Positions 1-9,958 are shown, counted from the first letter of the stretch. The stretch is DNA of 36,027 nt from Asaia bogorensis (GCA_945861095.1 CAMATI010000016.1:1-36027), one strand, 5' to 3'. A program made the numbers and translations. Notes: a model not told the origin generated them from the letters alone.

Positions 1-74
1 CATTCATCGATAGACGGCGGCATCAGGAAGCCGGTTAGGCGATCGGTGGGGCGGAAGTTGCTCATTGGCGGCAT
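1..74 (-). mobile_element. N-terminal fragment of a transposase, IS1182-like, running off the left edge
   Basis: Minus-strand reading from 74 (or 65) gives MPPMSNFRPTDRLTGFLMPPSIDE..., which resembles the N-terminus of proteobacterial IS1182-type transposases (MS-x-FRP-x-DR-x-TGFLLPPS-x-DEWLP). Only about 24 residues are visible. Confidence 0.6.
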
Positions 75-178
75 CCGGGGAGGGAGCGAATCGACGTTAC
101 GATTCTAACATGAGCCTCCGGTGGGCGTAAGTCCGACAGGCTGCTAGACTGGCCTGATTCGTACCGATTGGAGACCCC

Positions 179-916
179 ATGGCCAAGAACCCCGCAGCCC
201 GCAAACACGAAAAGGAACTCCGGCGCCGGGCTGCCCTGGCCGAACGGCGGAAGACCGAAGCTCTGACCAACAGCCTGTCCGCACGCGTGGCACGGGCCTC
301 GTACTTGCCGGTGCAGCATTGCCTCGTCAGTGAGAATTTGGAGGCGATGGGAATGGGGTATCTGGTCCTGGCGCGGGGTCCAACCAGTAGGGACGTCACG
401 GTGTCGACCTTTCTGCTCGACACCTACTGTCTCGGCGCGAAGAACGGGTTTGTGCGGGAAATGGTCGGACCCGAGGTCGACGACTACCTCGACGGACTGA
501 ACGCCTCCACCCCGATGGTGCCGATCGACCCGGCCGATGCGCACAAGTTGCTCTCGGACCTCATCGATTGGTCCCGCGACCTTGGGTTTGAGCCGCACAA
601 GGATGTCGCGCGGGCCACACCCTTGTTTGGGGACATCGATTCCGACTCGTCGACTGCAACATTCGTGTTCGGCAAGGACGGCAAGCCGCTCTACATAGCC
701 AGGCCGGACGACTCACCGGCGGTGATACGCCGAGCCATGGAGCGGCTGGCCAAGACGACCGGAGAGGACAACTTCCATTATGTTGTTCCGCTCGAAGGCG
801 CGGAGGGTTTGTTCGCCCTGCCGGATTCCGATAACGACGACCCGCCGACCATCGACGGCGTGGTGGAACCCGAACAACCCGAACAACCCGCCATCACCAA
901 GGAGCCCGCGCCGTGA
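179..916 (+). CDS. conserved hypothetical protein (basic N-terminus, acidic/Pro-rich C-terminal tail)
   Basis: 245-aa ORF with good high-GC codon structure; stop overlaps the GTG of the next gene (GTGA at 913-916). Family not recognised. Confidence 0.75.
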   Translation: MAKNPAARKHEKELRRRAALAERRKTEALTNSLSARVARASYLPVQHCLVSENLEAMGMGYLVLARGPTSRDVTVSTFLLDTYCLGAKNGFVREMVGPEVDDYLDGLNASTPMVPIDPADAHKLLSDLIDWSRDLGFEPHKDVARATPLFGDIDSDSSTATFVFGKDGKPLYIARPDDSPAVIRRAMERLAKTTGEDNFHYVVPLEGAEGLFALPDSDNDDPPTIDGVVEPEQPEQPAITKEPAP

Positions 917-1977
917 GCTACGAGCCGAAGCGCTTCGACTTCTCTGTCCCGGTGCGGATCAACCTCTATTCCGACACCCAGACCCGACCATCGCGCGCGA
1001 TGAAAGAAGCCATGCTGGACGCCGAGATGGGCGATGAGCAAGGCGGCTCCGACCCCTCCGTCTGGGCACTCTGCGACCGCGCCGCCACCATGCTCGGCAT
1101 GGAGGCGGCGATGTTCCTGCCGTCCGGCACCATGTGCAACCAGGTCGCCATCGCCACGCATTGCCGCCCCGGCGACGAAATTCTGGCGCATGAAGACGCG
1201 CATATTCAATCCAGCGAGGCCGGCGGTCCAGGTGCCATCAGCGGCGTGCTGATCCGGGGCTTGCCAGGGGAGCGCGGCATTTTCGACGCGGCAGCCCTGG
1301 AGGCGGCAATCCGCCCGATTTCCCGCTACTCCCCACCGCAAACCCTGGTGGAGGTCGAGCAGACCGCCAACAAAGGCGGCGGCGCCTGCTGGACGGTCGA
1401 GGGCCTGAACGCCGTTTCCGCCGTTGCCCGTCGCCACGGCATGGCCGTGCACATGGACGGTGCCAGGCTGATGAACGCCGCGGTGGCGTTGGGCGTGCCC
1501 GCGCCGGAACTGACCGCCGGCTGCGATACCGTGTGGCTGGACTTCACCAAGGGCCTGGGCGCGCCGCTGGGGGCCGTGCTGGCCGGATCGAAAGCGTTCA
1601 TCGGGGAAGCGTGGCGTTGGAAGCAGCGCCTGGGCGGCTCGATGCGCCAGGGCGGCATGAACGCGGCGGCCTGCTCGTATGCGCTGGAGCACAATATCGA
1701 CCGCCTGGCGGAAGACCACGCGAACGCGGCGGCACTGGCGCGTGGCATGGCTCAGATCGAGGGCATCACGGTGGAAGCGCCGGAAACCAACCTCGTGTTT
1801 TTCGACACGCGCGGCACCGGCATGACGGTCGCGGAGTTCGCGGCGAAGCTGCGGCCGCTGGGCGTGTTGCTGTCCGGACCGGATACCTATCGCGGGCGGG
1901 CCTGCCTGCACCTGGACGTATCGGCGGCACAGGTTGAGGAAGCGGTGGCGCTGATGCGCCAGGTCGTCAATCGGTAA
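913..1977 (+). CDS. threonine aldolase / beta-eliminating lyase family (PLP-dependent, fold type I)
   Basis: NLYSDTQTRPSRAMKEAMLDAEMGDEQGGSDPSVWALCDRAATMLGMEAAMFLPSGTMCNQVAI and HMDGARLMNAAVALG...DTVWLDFTKGLGAPLGAVLAGS are typical of low-specificity threonine aldolases. Confidence 0.9.
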   Translation: MSYEPKRFDFSVPVRINLYSDTQTRPSRAMKEAMLDAEMGDEQGGSDPSVWALCDRAATMLGMEAAMFLPSGTMCNQVAIATHCRPGDEILAHEDAHIQSSEAGGPGAISGVLIRGLPGERGIFDAAALEAAIRPISRYSPPQTLVEVEQTANKGGGACWTVEGLNAVSAVARRHGMAVHMDGARLMNAAVALGVPAPELTAGCDTVWLDFTKGLGAPLGAVLAGSKAFIGEAWRWKQRLGGSMRQGGMNAAACSYALEHNIDRLAEDHANAAALARGMAQIEGITVEAPETNLVFFDTRGTGMTVAEFAAKLRPLGVLLSGPDTYRGRACLHLDVSAAQVEEAVALMRQVVNR

Positions 1978-2022
1978 CGCACGACCGGTTGGGTCCAAGA
2001 AACATAAGAGGGGGAAACCGCT

Positions 2023-3021
2023 ATGCATGCAAACCACCTGGCACTAGCGCGTCGTGGTCTGATCGCGGGCGCATCATTCGCCACGGCAGCCGGTCTTGCG
2101 GGAATGTCGTCCGGACCGGCGTTGGCCAAAATGGCGATGCCGACCAATCAGGCGCCGTATTTCTACCGTTTCAAGCTGGGCGACGCGCAGGCGACCGTGG
2201 TTTCCGACGGGCCGCTACCCCTCGGTGCACCGGGCCAGTCATTCCTGGGTCTGAGCAAGGCCGAAATCGACCGGCAGCTGACCGAGAACTTCCTGCCGAC
2301 CAACAATATCGTGCTGGAGCAGAACATCCTGGTCATTACAATCAATGGCAAGACGGTGCTGTTCGATACCGGCATGGGCTCGGTCAAGGCGTTCGGGCCG
2401 ACGCCGGGGCAGTTGATGAAGACCCTGAAAGCGGCCGGGATCGACCCCGCCAGCGTGGACGCGGTGGTCCTGAGCCATGCCCATATCGACCATTGCGGCG
2501 GCGTGATGTCGGCACAGGGCAAGCGCAATTTCCCGAATGCACAGATTTACATCACCCAGGCGGACTACGATTACTGGACCAATGCCGCAACCGTCGGGCC
2601 AAACCTGAAAGCCTTCTACGATCAGGCCCACAAGAACCTGACTCCGAACCGGGATCGCATTCGCTTCGTGAAGGATCAGGAGGAGTTTCTGCCCGGCGTC
2701 ACCGCCCTCTACGCCACCGGTCACACGGTGGGTCATTGCGTGTTCATGATCAACTCGGCGGGCAAGTCGCTGTGCTATATTGGAGACCTGACCCACCATC
2801 CGGTGCTGCTGATGGAAAAGCCGCTGACGGAATTTGCCTATGACACGGACCCGAAGCAGTCGGCGCAGTCTCGGGTGTGGATGCTAAACATGCTGGCGAG
2901 CAATCGAATCCCTATTATGGCCTATCATTTCGCCTGGCCGGGCATCGGGCATGTGACCAAGTTCAACGACGGTTTCCGCTATCTGCCGGCGCCCATGGAA
3001 ATGATGAAAATGCCAGGCTGA
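2023..3021 (+). CDS. MBL-fold metallohydrolase with Tat-like signal
   Basis: N-terminal ARRGLIAGASFATAAGLAG; metal-binding SHAHIDHCGG motif and ATGHTVGHC. Confidence 0.88.
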   Translation: MHANHLALARRGLIAGASFATAAGLAGMSSGPALAKMAMPTNQAPYFYRFKLGDAQATVVSDGPLPLGAPGQSFLGLSKAEIDRQLTENFLPTNNIVLEQNILVITINGKTVLFDTGMGSVKAFGPTPGQLMKTLKAAGIDPASVDAVVLSHAHIDHCGGVMSAQGKRNFPNAQIYITQADYDYWTNAATVGPNLKAFYDQAHKNLTPNRDRIRFVKDQEEFLPGVTALYATGHTVGHCVFMINSAGKSLCYIGDLTHHPVLLMEKPLTEFAYDTDPKQSAQSRVWMLNMLASNRIPIMAYHFAWPGIGHVTKFNDGFRYLPAPMEMMKMPG

Positions 3022-3061
3022 CCACTGCCGAACGGCTTGCCCGCGCGACCAATCTTCGGCG

Positions 3062-3907
3062 TTATTCCAGCCGAGGGTCGGGAACCCGGGCCGCCAGCAG
3101 CACATCCACCGACTGCGCGCCGGCGTCCAGCAACACCCGAGCGCACGCATTCCCCGTCGCGCCCGATGTCATGACGTCATCGATCAACAGCACCCGGCGC
3201 CCTGACAACCGCGCGCGTCGTTTCGGCCTGACGGCAAACGCCCCGGCAACCGAGGCCGCCCTTTCCTCCGCCGTCATGGTCCCCATCGACACCGTCATTC
3301 GGGTCCGGATCAGTCCGTCCGGGATGACGGGACACCCGGCCATCGCCCCGACCGCATGAGCAAGCAGTGCCGCCTGGTTGTAGCGGCGGCTGAACAGCCG
3401 GCGGCGATGCAGCGGCACCGGGATCAGGATGTCCGCCCGTTCCAGCAACGCCGCCCCGGCGCGGACCATATGACGCGCCAGCACGCCGGTCAGCGCGGTC
3501 TGGTCGCCATGCTTGAACGGCAGGATCAACTGGCGGGCGCCGTCATCATAGCGGAACGCCGCGACCGCCTGCGCGAAGATCGGCGGCGCGGCCTGGCAGG
3601 CGGGACATGTCCTATCGGCCCCGGCCAGCCCATCCGACACGAACGGCACGCCACAGCGCCGGCACCGCGGCTCTGAGATGAAGCCGATCTGATCGAAGCA
3701 GGCCAGACAGAATTCGTCCTGCCGATGGACCGGGTTATCGCACAGAGCACAAAGCGGCGGCAGCAGCAGGTCCAGGCCCGCCCTGCCAACACGGCGGACC
3801 ACCGCGGCCACCGCGCCGCGACGGTTCCCGGATACCAACCGGTTGAGCGGGCCCCCGTCAGTGGGAAGCGGCTGCGCCTTCAACGCCGAATACGACGGTT
3901 CCGTCAC
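3062..3907 (-). CDS. comF: ComF family protein (double zinc ribbon plus phosphoribosyltransferase domain)
   Basis: LCALCDNPV...CLACF...PRCRRCGVPF...CPACQ Cys pairs; PRTase motif VLLIDDVMTSGATGNACARVLLDAGA. Confidence 0.88.
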   Translation of the reverse strand: MTEPSYSALKAQPLPTDGGPLNRLVSGNRRGAVAAVVRRVGRAGLDLLLPPLCALCDNPVHRQDEFCLACFDQIGFISEPRCRRCGVPFVSDGLAGADRTCPACQAAPPIFAQAVAAFRYDDGARQLILPFKHGDQTALTGVLARHMVRAGAALLERADILIPVPLHRRRLFSRRYNQAALLAHAVGAMAGCPVIPDGLIRTRMTVSMGTMTAEERAASVAGAFAVRPKRRARLSGRRVLLIDDVMTSGATGNACARVLLDAGAQSVDVLLAARVPDPRLE

Positions 3908-5465
3908 GTCTGATCTCGTTCACCAAATCGATCTCCCAGGACAGATAGGCGTTCATCGCCTCTTCCACACCTGAATTGCGATCATACGGCCGCAAATAGA
4001 AATCGATGCAGGCGTCGTCCGCCGGTATGGTCCGATCCTTCACCAGCGGCCGACCCAGGGCCTGCCAGGCCTGGGTGCCGCCGTCGAGCACCCGCACGTC
4101 GCCTTTGGTCAGCCCGGCGGTCTCCTGGACCGCCAGCCGAGCAATCTGACCATCGGGGGACGTCAGAATGACATGGCGCGCGGTGGAGAGCGAGGCGGCA
4201 AGGGTGGCAAGCCGGGTGCGGACGGCCCAACGCGCGCCCGGGATGTGCCCGTCGCGGAAATCGACGCTGCGGGACAGATCGACGACGACCGTGCCATCCC
4301 CGCGGTCCAGAAGCCCCGCCAGATCGGTGGCGGAGATCGTCGGGACGGGAGCGGCCAGTTCCGGCACGCCCGGGGCCGAACCCGCGCCGAGGTCCGCCCC
4401 AAGGGAACCAAGCCCACCCTGAACCACGAAGACATCGTGGTGGCCCATTTGCCGCAGCCAGGCGGCGGACATCCTGGCGCGCACGCCGGTATCATCCAAC
4501 AGCACGATCCGCGCATTGCGCACGCCGATCCAGGTGTCGGTCGCCTGCACCAACTGTCCTCCCGGTGCATTGATGCTGCCGGCGCGGTGGCCGGCCTTGA
4601 ATTCCGGCGGGTCGCGGACGTCCAGGACGTAGAGGGACCGCGAGGTGTCGGATTCGAATGCTTGCAGGTCCGCCGGGGTGATCGAGCGCACGCCGGATTC
4701 CTCGGCGAAGGTCTTGGCCCGTTGCGTCGCCAGTTCCAGGGTCTTGGGCGTGCCCGGCGCGAAACGCTCGGTGCGGCCGCGCTCACAGGTAAGACCGGCC
4801 AGTTCCCACCCCATGGTGCCATTGCGCAGGGCCACGACCTTGTTGGGGATACCGGCGCGTCGCAGGCTTTCCGCGCCCATGATGCTGCGGGTGCGGCCGG
4901 CGCAGTTCACCACCACCAGGGTTTCCGGGTTCGGTGCGATGTCGGCGATGCGGTAGGCCAGTTCACCGCCGGGCACGCTGATCCCGGTCGGGATCGACAT
5001 GCGGTTGAATTCTTCCTGCGTGCGGCTGTCGAGCACCACCATGTCTCGCCCGGAGTCGATCCACGCCTTCAGTTCCGGCGGATCGACGCTTTCCGTGCCA
5101 AAATGGTGTTCCACCCATTCGCCGAACGCCTTCGATGGCACGTTGACGCCGCTGAACAGCACGAATCCCGCCGCTTCCCAGGCTTGTGTGCCGCCTTTCA
5201 GGACAGAGACATCGGTGCAGCCGATGCCTTCCAGCCACGTCGCGAGTTGTTCGGCCAGGCCGCGTCCGTCATCGACGCAGCAGATCCGTGTGCCGAGGCG
5301 GGGCAGCAAGGCGCGGGCGCGGATTTCGCGGCGCGACAGGCCACAGGGGATGGCCCAGAACAGGTGGGACGCGCCGAATTCGCCGTCTTCCCGGGCATCG
5401 AGCAGGGCCAGTTCGTGGCCGTCGCCGATCCAACCGCGCAATGTCGTGGCATCGATGTTCTTCAT
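3858..5465 (-). CDS. multi-domain (four) rhodanese-like protein
   Basis: Four tandem units, each ending in a GG/NGTxxW-like motif (VLKGGTQAWEAAG, ALRNGTMGWELAG, VVQGGLGSLGADLG, VLDGGTQAWQALG); unit 2 has a canonical CAGRTRS loop. Confidence 0.88.
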   Translation of the reverse strand: MKNIDATTLRGWIGDGHELALLDAREDGEFGASHLFWAIPCGLSRREIRARALLPRLGTRICCVDDGRGLAEQLATWLEGIGCTDVSVLKGGTQAWEAAGFVLFSGVNVPSKAFGEWVEHHFGTESVDPPELKAWIDSGRDMVVLDSRTQEEFNRMSIPTGISVPGGELAYRIADIAPNPETLVVVNCAGRTRSIMGAESLRRAGIPNKVVALRNGTMGWELAGLTCERGRTERFAPGTPKTLELATQRAKTFAEESGVRSITPADLQAFESDTSRSLYVLDVRDPPEFKAGHRAGSINAPGGQLVQATDTWIGVRNARIVLLDDTGVRARMSAAWLRQMGHHDVFVVQGGLGSLGADLGAGSAPGVPELAAPVPTISATDLAGLLDRGDGTVVVDLSRSVDFRDGHIPGARWAVRTRLATLAASLSTARHVILTSPDGQIARLAVQETAGLTKGDVRVLDGGTQAWQALGRPLVKDRTIPADDACIDFYLRPYDRNSGVEEAMNAYLSWEIDLVNEIRRDGTVVFGVEGAAASH

Positions 5466-5556
5466 GGTCGGGCGTTTCCTGGTTGTGGGGCCAAGGCCGA
5501 GCGTTGCTGGCAGAAACTAAGCCCCGGCAGAAGCGCTTGGCAACGGCGGGCGCCGG

Positions 5557-6354
5557 GTGCACATGCGGCGTATGGAGTCCATGCTCGTTTTTGACCGGAA
5601 AGCGGTCCGGCTGCACCGCGATCGGGCGGCGGCGACCGTCGGATCGGTCGCCGATCCGCTGCGCGATATGGCCGAGCGGTTGGTGGACCGGATGGACGAT
5701 ACCAGTCGCCGGTTTGAGACGGCGCTGGATATCGGCGGCCGTGGGGTTGTGGCGCCGCTGCTGCGGGACCGCGGCGTGAGTGTCGTGAGTTGTGACCTCT
5801 CGGAACGGATGGCGGGCCTTGGCGGCGGCCCGGTGGTGGTCGCGGATGAGGAGTTCCTGCCGTTCGGACCCGGCAGCTTCGATCTGGTCATCGCCAGCCT
5901 GTCGCTGCATTGGGTGAACGACCTGCCGGGGGCCTTGATCCAGATCCGCCAGACGTTGAAGCCGGGCGGCCTGTTCCTTGCCAGCGTCCCGGCGCTGGGG
6001 ACCCTTGCGTCCCTGCGGACCTGTCTGACGGAGGCGGAGGTTGCCCTGACCGGCGGCGCGGCACCCCGGGTGTCTCCGTTTCCCGAATTGCGTGATTGCG
6101 CGCATCTGCTGCAACGGGCGGGCTTCGCGCTGCCGGTCGCGGATTTGGAGGAGATTGCGCTTCTCTATGCCAACCCGCTGGCTTTGCTGCGGGATTTGCG
6201 GGCTGCCGGGGAGACGAACGCGGTTCGCCTGCGAGATTCAAGACCGCCCAGTCGGGACCTGTTTCCGATGGCATTGGCCGAAATGCCGCGGCAGGCGGAC
6301 CGGGTGAAGGCAGTGTTGCGGATGGCGGTCATGACGGGTTGGGCACCGGACTGA
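5557..6354 (+). CDS. class I SAM-dependent methyltransferase (BioC/NDUFAF5-like); start may be 5572 or 5581
   Basis: ALDIGGRGVVAPLLRDRGVSVVSCDLSERMA...FDLVIASLSLHWVNDLPGALIQIRQTLKPGGLFLASV. Confidence 0.85.
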   Translation: MHMRRMESMLVFDRKAVRLHRDRAAATVGSVADPLRDMAERLVDRMDDTSRRFETALDIGGRGVVAPLLRDRGVSVVSCDLSERMAGLGGGPVVVADEEFLPFGPGSFDLVIASLSLHWVNDLPGALIQIRQTLKPGGLFLASVPALGTLASLRTCLTEAEVALTGGAAPRVSPFPELRDCAHLLQRAGFALPVADLEEIALLYANPLALLRDLRAAGETNAVRLRDSRPPSRDLFPMALAEMPRQADRVKAVLRMAVMTGWAPD

Positions 6355-6541
6355 GGCCGGTCTTCGCTGCCGGAGGCTGGTATGCTGGTGAACCTTCCCG
6401 CAGGTTTTGAAAGACTGCCCGGTTGTTCTTCCAGGCCCCCCAAAGCCACTACCGGACCATCTACTGATACAAGTCTGCCAACACCACGCGTCCCCACCGG
6501 CGACGCGCCACCAAAGAGACGAACCAAGGAAACGCCGACCC

Positions 6542-9500
6542 ATGCCGATAACGAAACTCCTGATCGCCAACCGTGGAGAGATCTCCATCCGTATCGCCCG
6601 CACCGCGGCCGCGATGGGAATAACCACGGTCGCGGTCCATGCCGAAGACGACGCGGCCTCCCTGCACACCCGCTGCTCCGACGAGACCCGGGCCCTGAAA
6701 GGCCGCGGCGTCGGCGCCTATCTCGATGCCGCCGGCCTGATTGCCGCCGCGACCGAGACCGGCTGCGACGCCATTCATCCTGGCTACGGATTCCTCGCCG
6801 AAAACGCCGCCTTCGCACGCGCCTGCGAGGCGGCGGGGCTGATCTTCGTCGGCCCGACCCCGGCGTCACTCGATCTGTTCGGCGACAAGACGGCGGCGCG
6901 CGTGTTCGCGGCGCATTGCGGCGTGCCCCTGGTGCCGGGCACGGCCGGCGCCACCGACCTGCCGACCGCGCAGGCATTCATGGCCGGGCTAGGTGTCGGT
7001 TCGGCGGTGATGGTCAAGGCGCTCGCCGGCGGGGGCGGGCGCGGTATGCGGCCGGTCCACTCTGCCGCCGACCTCCCCGCGGCGTTCGAACGCTGCCGAG
7101 CGGAGGCGCTGGCGGGATTTGGGAACGGGGATTTGTATGTGGAGCGGCTGTTTCCGCGCGCTCGCCATATCGAGGTGCAGGTCATCGGCGATGGCACCGG
7201 TGCGGTGGCGCATCTGTGGGAGCGCGAATGCAGCGTCCAACGCCAGCGCCAGAAACTGATCGAAATCGCCCCTGCCCCCAACCTTGCGCCCGGAGTCCGC
7301 GCTAGGCTGCTGGACGCCGCGGTCAGGCTGGCGGCCGCTGCCAACTATCGCAACGCCGGCACGTTCGAATTCCTGGTCGACGCTGCCGATCCCAGCGACA
7401 AGGCCGAGATCGCCTTCATCGAAGCCAACGCCCGGATCCAGGTCGAACACACCGTCACCGAAGAAATCACCGGCATCGACCTGGTCGAAGCCCAGTTGCG
7501 CATCGCCGGCGGCGAGACTTTGGCCGACCTCCATTTGACCCAGGCGGAAGTCCCCTCCCCGCGCGGCATTGCCATGCAGGTCCGCGTCAACCTGGAAACC
7601 ATGACGGAAGACGGCAACGCCAAACCGGCTGGAGGTGTGCTCAGCGCCTATGAAGCGCCAAGCGGCGCCGGCGTGCGGGTGGATGGGTATGGATACGCGG
7701 GATATCGCACCAACCCGTCCTTCGATTCGTTGCTGGCCAAGGTGATCGTCACCGCCCCATCCGGGCGGCTGGACGACGTCGCCGCCCGCACCGCTCGCGC
7801 CCTGGCGGAATTCCGCATTGCCGGCGCGGCCACCAACACGCCGTTCCTGCTGGCTTTGCTGCGCCATCCGGGCCTTCTGAACGGGCAGGTGCACACCCGC
7901 TTCGTGGAGGAGGAAATCGCTGGACTGCTCGCCACCACCGGCGAACCCCATAAGCGACTCTATTTCGAGCCCGCCGCCGCCCCCGGCGCGCCCCGCACGG
8001 CCGGCATAAGGCTGAAAACCACCGACCCGCTGGCGATCGTTGCCCTGGGCAAAGGTCCTGATGCCGCGATCCCGGCAATGAACGAAGCCCCGCCGGAACC
8101 CGCATTCTCGATGGATATCGAAGGTCCGGACGGCACCAGGCCGGTCCCCGCCCCCATGCAGGGCACCGTCGTCAGCCTGGACGTGGCGGCAGGCGACACC
8201 GTACGCAAGGGCCAATCCGTGCTGGTCATGGAAGCGATGAAGATGCAGCACGAAATCGCCGCCCCGGTCGGCGGCATCGTGCGCGCGGTCACGGTCGCGG
8301 TCGGCGACACGGTGTTCGAAGCGCACCCCCTGTTGTTCATCGAGGAAACCGAAGACGCCAGCGGGGTCGCCACGGCAGCAAAGACGATCGACCTGGATCT
8401 GATCCGCCCCGATCTGGCGGAAGTGATGGCACGTCAGGCCAAAGCGCTCGATGACGCCCGCCCGGCCGCCGTCGCCCGCCGGCGCAAGACCGGCCAGCGC
8501 ACCGCGCGGGAAAATCTGGACGACCTGGTCGATCCCGGCTCCTTCGTCGAATACGGCGCGCTGACCATCGCCGCGCGCCGCAGCACCACGCCGATCGCCC
8601 AGTTGATCGATGAATCCCCGGCCGACGGCTTCGTCATGGGCCTGGCGCACATCAACGGCGAGGATTTCCAGGAAGACACCAGCCGGGTCGTGGTCGGCGC
8701 TTATGACTACACCGTTATGGCCGGCACCCAGGGCAAGAAGAACCACAAGAAACAGGACCGGATGTACGAACTCGCCGAGAAATGGCGGCTGCCGACCCTG
8801 ATCTTTACCGAAGGCGGCGGCGGGCGCGGCAGCGATCCCGACTATATCTCAATCCTCGGCGGCACCAGCGACACGTTCCACCAGTTCCCTCGGCTGAGCG
8901 GCCTGGTGCCGGTGGTCGGCATCGCGTCGGGTCGTTGCTTCGCCGGCAATGCGGTGCTGCTGGGTTGCTGCGACGTCATCATCGCCACCGCAAACGCCAC
9001 GATCGGCATGGCCGGCCCCGCCATGATCGAAGGCGGCGGGCTGGGCGTCTATCGCCCGGAAGATGTCGGACCAATGAGCATCCAGGTGCCCAACGGCGTG
9101 GTGGACATCGCCGTGTCGGACGAACGGGAAGCGGCCCGGGTCGCGCGCCAATATCTGTCCTACTTCCAGGGCCGGGTGAAAGACTGGACCTGCGCCGATC
9201 AGCGCCTGCTGCGCCACACTGTGCCGGAAAACCGCATGCGCGCCTATGACATGCGCGCGCTGATCGAAACCCTGGCCGATAGCGGATCGATGCTGGAAAT
9301 CCGCAAGGGCTTCGGATTCGGCATGATTACCGCGCTGATCCGGGTAGAAGGCCGGCCGATGGGCGTCGTCGCCAACAATCCCCTGCACCTGGGTGGCGCG
9401 ATCGACAGCGACGCCGCGGACAAGGCGGCGCGGTTCATGCAACTCTGCGATGCGCATGACGTGCCGCTGCTTTACCTGTGCGACACGCCCGGCAACATGG

Positions 9501-9958
9501 TCGGACCCGAGGCGGAAAAGACCGCCCTGGTCCGCCATTGCGCCCGCGCCTATGTGGTCGGCGCCAACGTGACCGTGCCCACCTTCATGGTCATCACCCG
9601 CAAGGCGTATGGCCTCGGCGCGCAGGCGATGGGCGGCGGCAACCTGATGATCGGCGCGTTCTGCGTGTCCTGGCCCACCGGCGAGTTCGGCGGCATGGGC
9701 CTGGAAGGCAAAGTAAAGCTCGGCCATCAACGCCAGTTCGCCGCAATCCAGGACCCAGTAGAACGCCTGGCGTTGTACGAAAAACTGGTGGCCGAGGAAT
9801 ATGAGCGCGGTAAGGCCCTGAATGTCGGATCACTGTACGAAGTCGACGACGTGATCGACCCGGCCGAGACCCGCCGCTGGATCGTCGCCGGCTTGCGCGC
9901 GATGCCGCCCGCGGTGAAGCGGGCAGGCAAGAAGCGCGGCTGGGTGGACGCGTGGTGA
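6542..9958 (+). CDS. single-chain biotin-dependent acyl-CoA carboxylase (biotin carboxylase - BCCP - carboxyltransferase)
   Basis: Start chosen at internal ATG (MPITKLLIANRGEISIRIARTAAAMG) of ORF 6407..9958; biotin carboxylase motifs KALAGGGGRGMR and FIEANARIQVEHTVTEE; biotinylation site VLVMEAMKMQHEI; carboxyltransferase domain TARENLDDLVDPGSFVEYG ... GFGMITALIRVEGRPMGVVANNP. Confidence 0.93.
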   Translation: MPITKLLIANRGEISIRIARTAAAMGITTVAVHAEDDAASLHTRCSDETRALKGRGVGAYLDAAGLIAAATETGCDAIHPGYGFLAENAAFARACEAAGLIFVGPTPASLDLFGDKTAARVFAAHCGVPLVPGTAGATDLPTAQAFMAGLGVGSAVMVKALAGGGGRGMRPVHSAADLPAAFERCRAEALAGFGNGDLYVERLFPRARHIEVQVIGDGTGAVAHLWERECSVQRQRQKLIEIAPAPNLAPGVRARLLDAAVRLAAAANYRNAGTFEFLVDAADPSDKAEIAFIEANARIQVEHTVTEEITGIDLVEAQLRIAGGETLADLHLTQAEVPSPRGIAMQVRVNLETMTEDGNAKPAGGVLSAYEAPSGAGVRVDGYGYAGYRTNPSFDSLLAKVIVTAPSGRLDDVAARTARALAEFRIAGAATNTPFLLALLRHPGLLNGQVHTRFVEEEIAGLLATTGEPHKRLYFEPAAAPGAPRTAGIRLKTTDPLAIVALGKGPDAAIPAMNEAPPEPAFSMDIEGPDGTRPVPAPMQGTVVSLDVAAGDTVRKGQSVLVMEAMKMQHEIAAPVGGIVRAVTVAVGDTVFEAHPLLFIEETEDASGVATAAKTIDLDLIRPDLAEVMARQAKALDDARPAAVARRRKTGQRTARENLDDLVDPGSFVEYGALTIAARRSTTPIAQLIDESPADGFVMGLAHINGEDFQEDTSRVVVGAYDYTVMAGTQGKKNHKKQDRMYELAEKWRLPTLIFTEGGGGRGSDPDYISILGGTSDTFHQFPRLSGLVPVVGIASGRCFAGNAVLLGCCDVIIATANATIGMAGPAMIEGGGLGVYRPEDVGPMSIQVPNGVVDIAVSDEREAARVARQYLSYFQGRVKDWTCADQRLLRHTVPENRMRAYDMRALIETLADSGSMLEIRKGFGFGMITALIRVEGRPMGVVANNPLHLGGAIDSDAADKAARFMQLCDAHDVPLLYLCDTPGNMVGPEAEKTALVRHCARAYVVGANVTVPTFMVITRKAYGLGAQAMGGGNLMIGAFCVSWPTGEFGGMGLEGKVKLGHQRQFAAIQDPVERLALYEKLVAEEYERGKALNVGSLYEVDDVIDPAETRRWIVAGLRAMPPAVKRAGKKRGWVDAW

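Noticed and set aside
778-2037. 419-aa minus-strand ORF opposite the threonine-aldolase-like gene
   Set aside because: Antisense shadow.
4173-5594. 473-aa plus-strand ORF opposite the rhodanese gene
   Set aside because: Antisense shadow; the four-rhodanese protein is strongly supported on minus.
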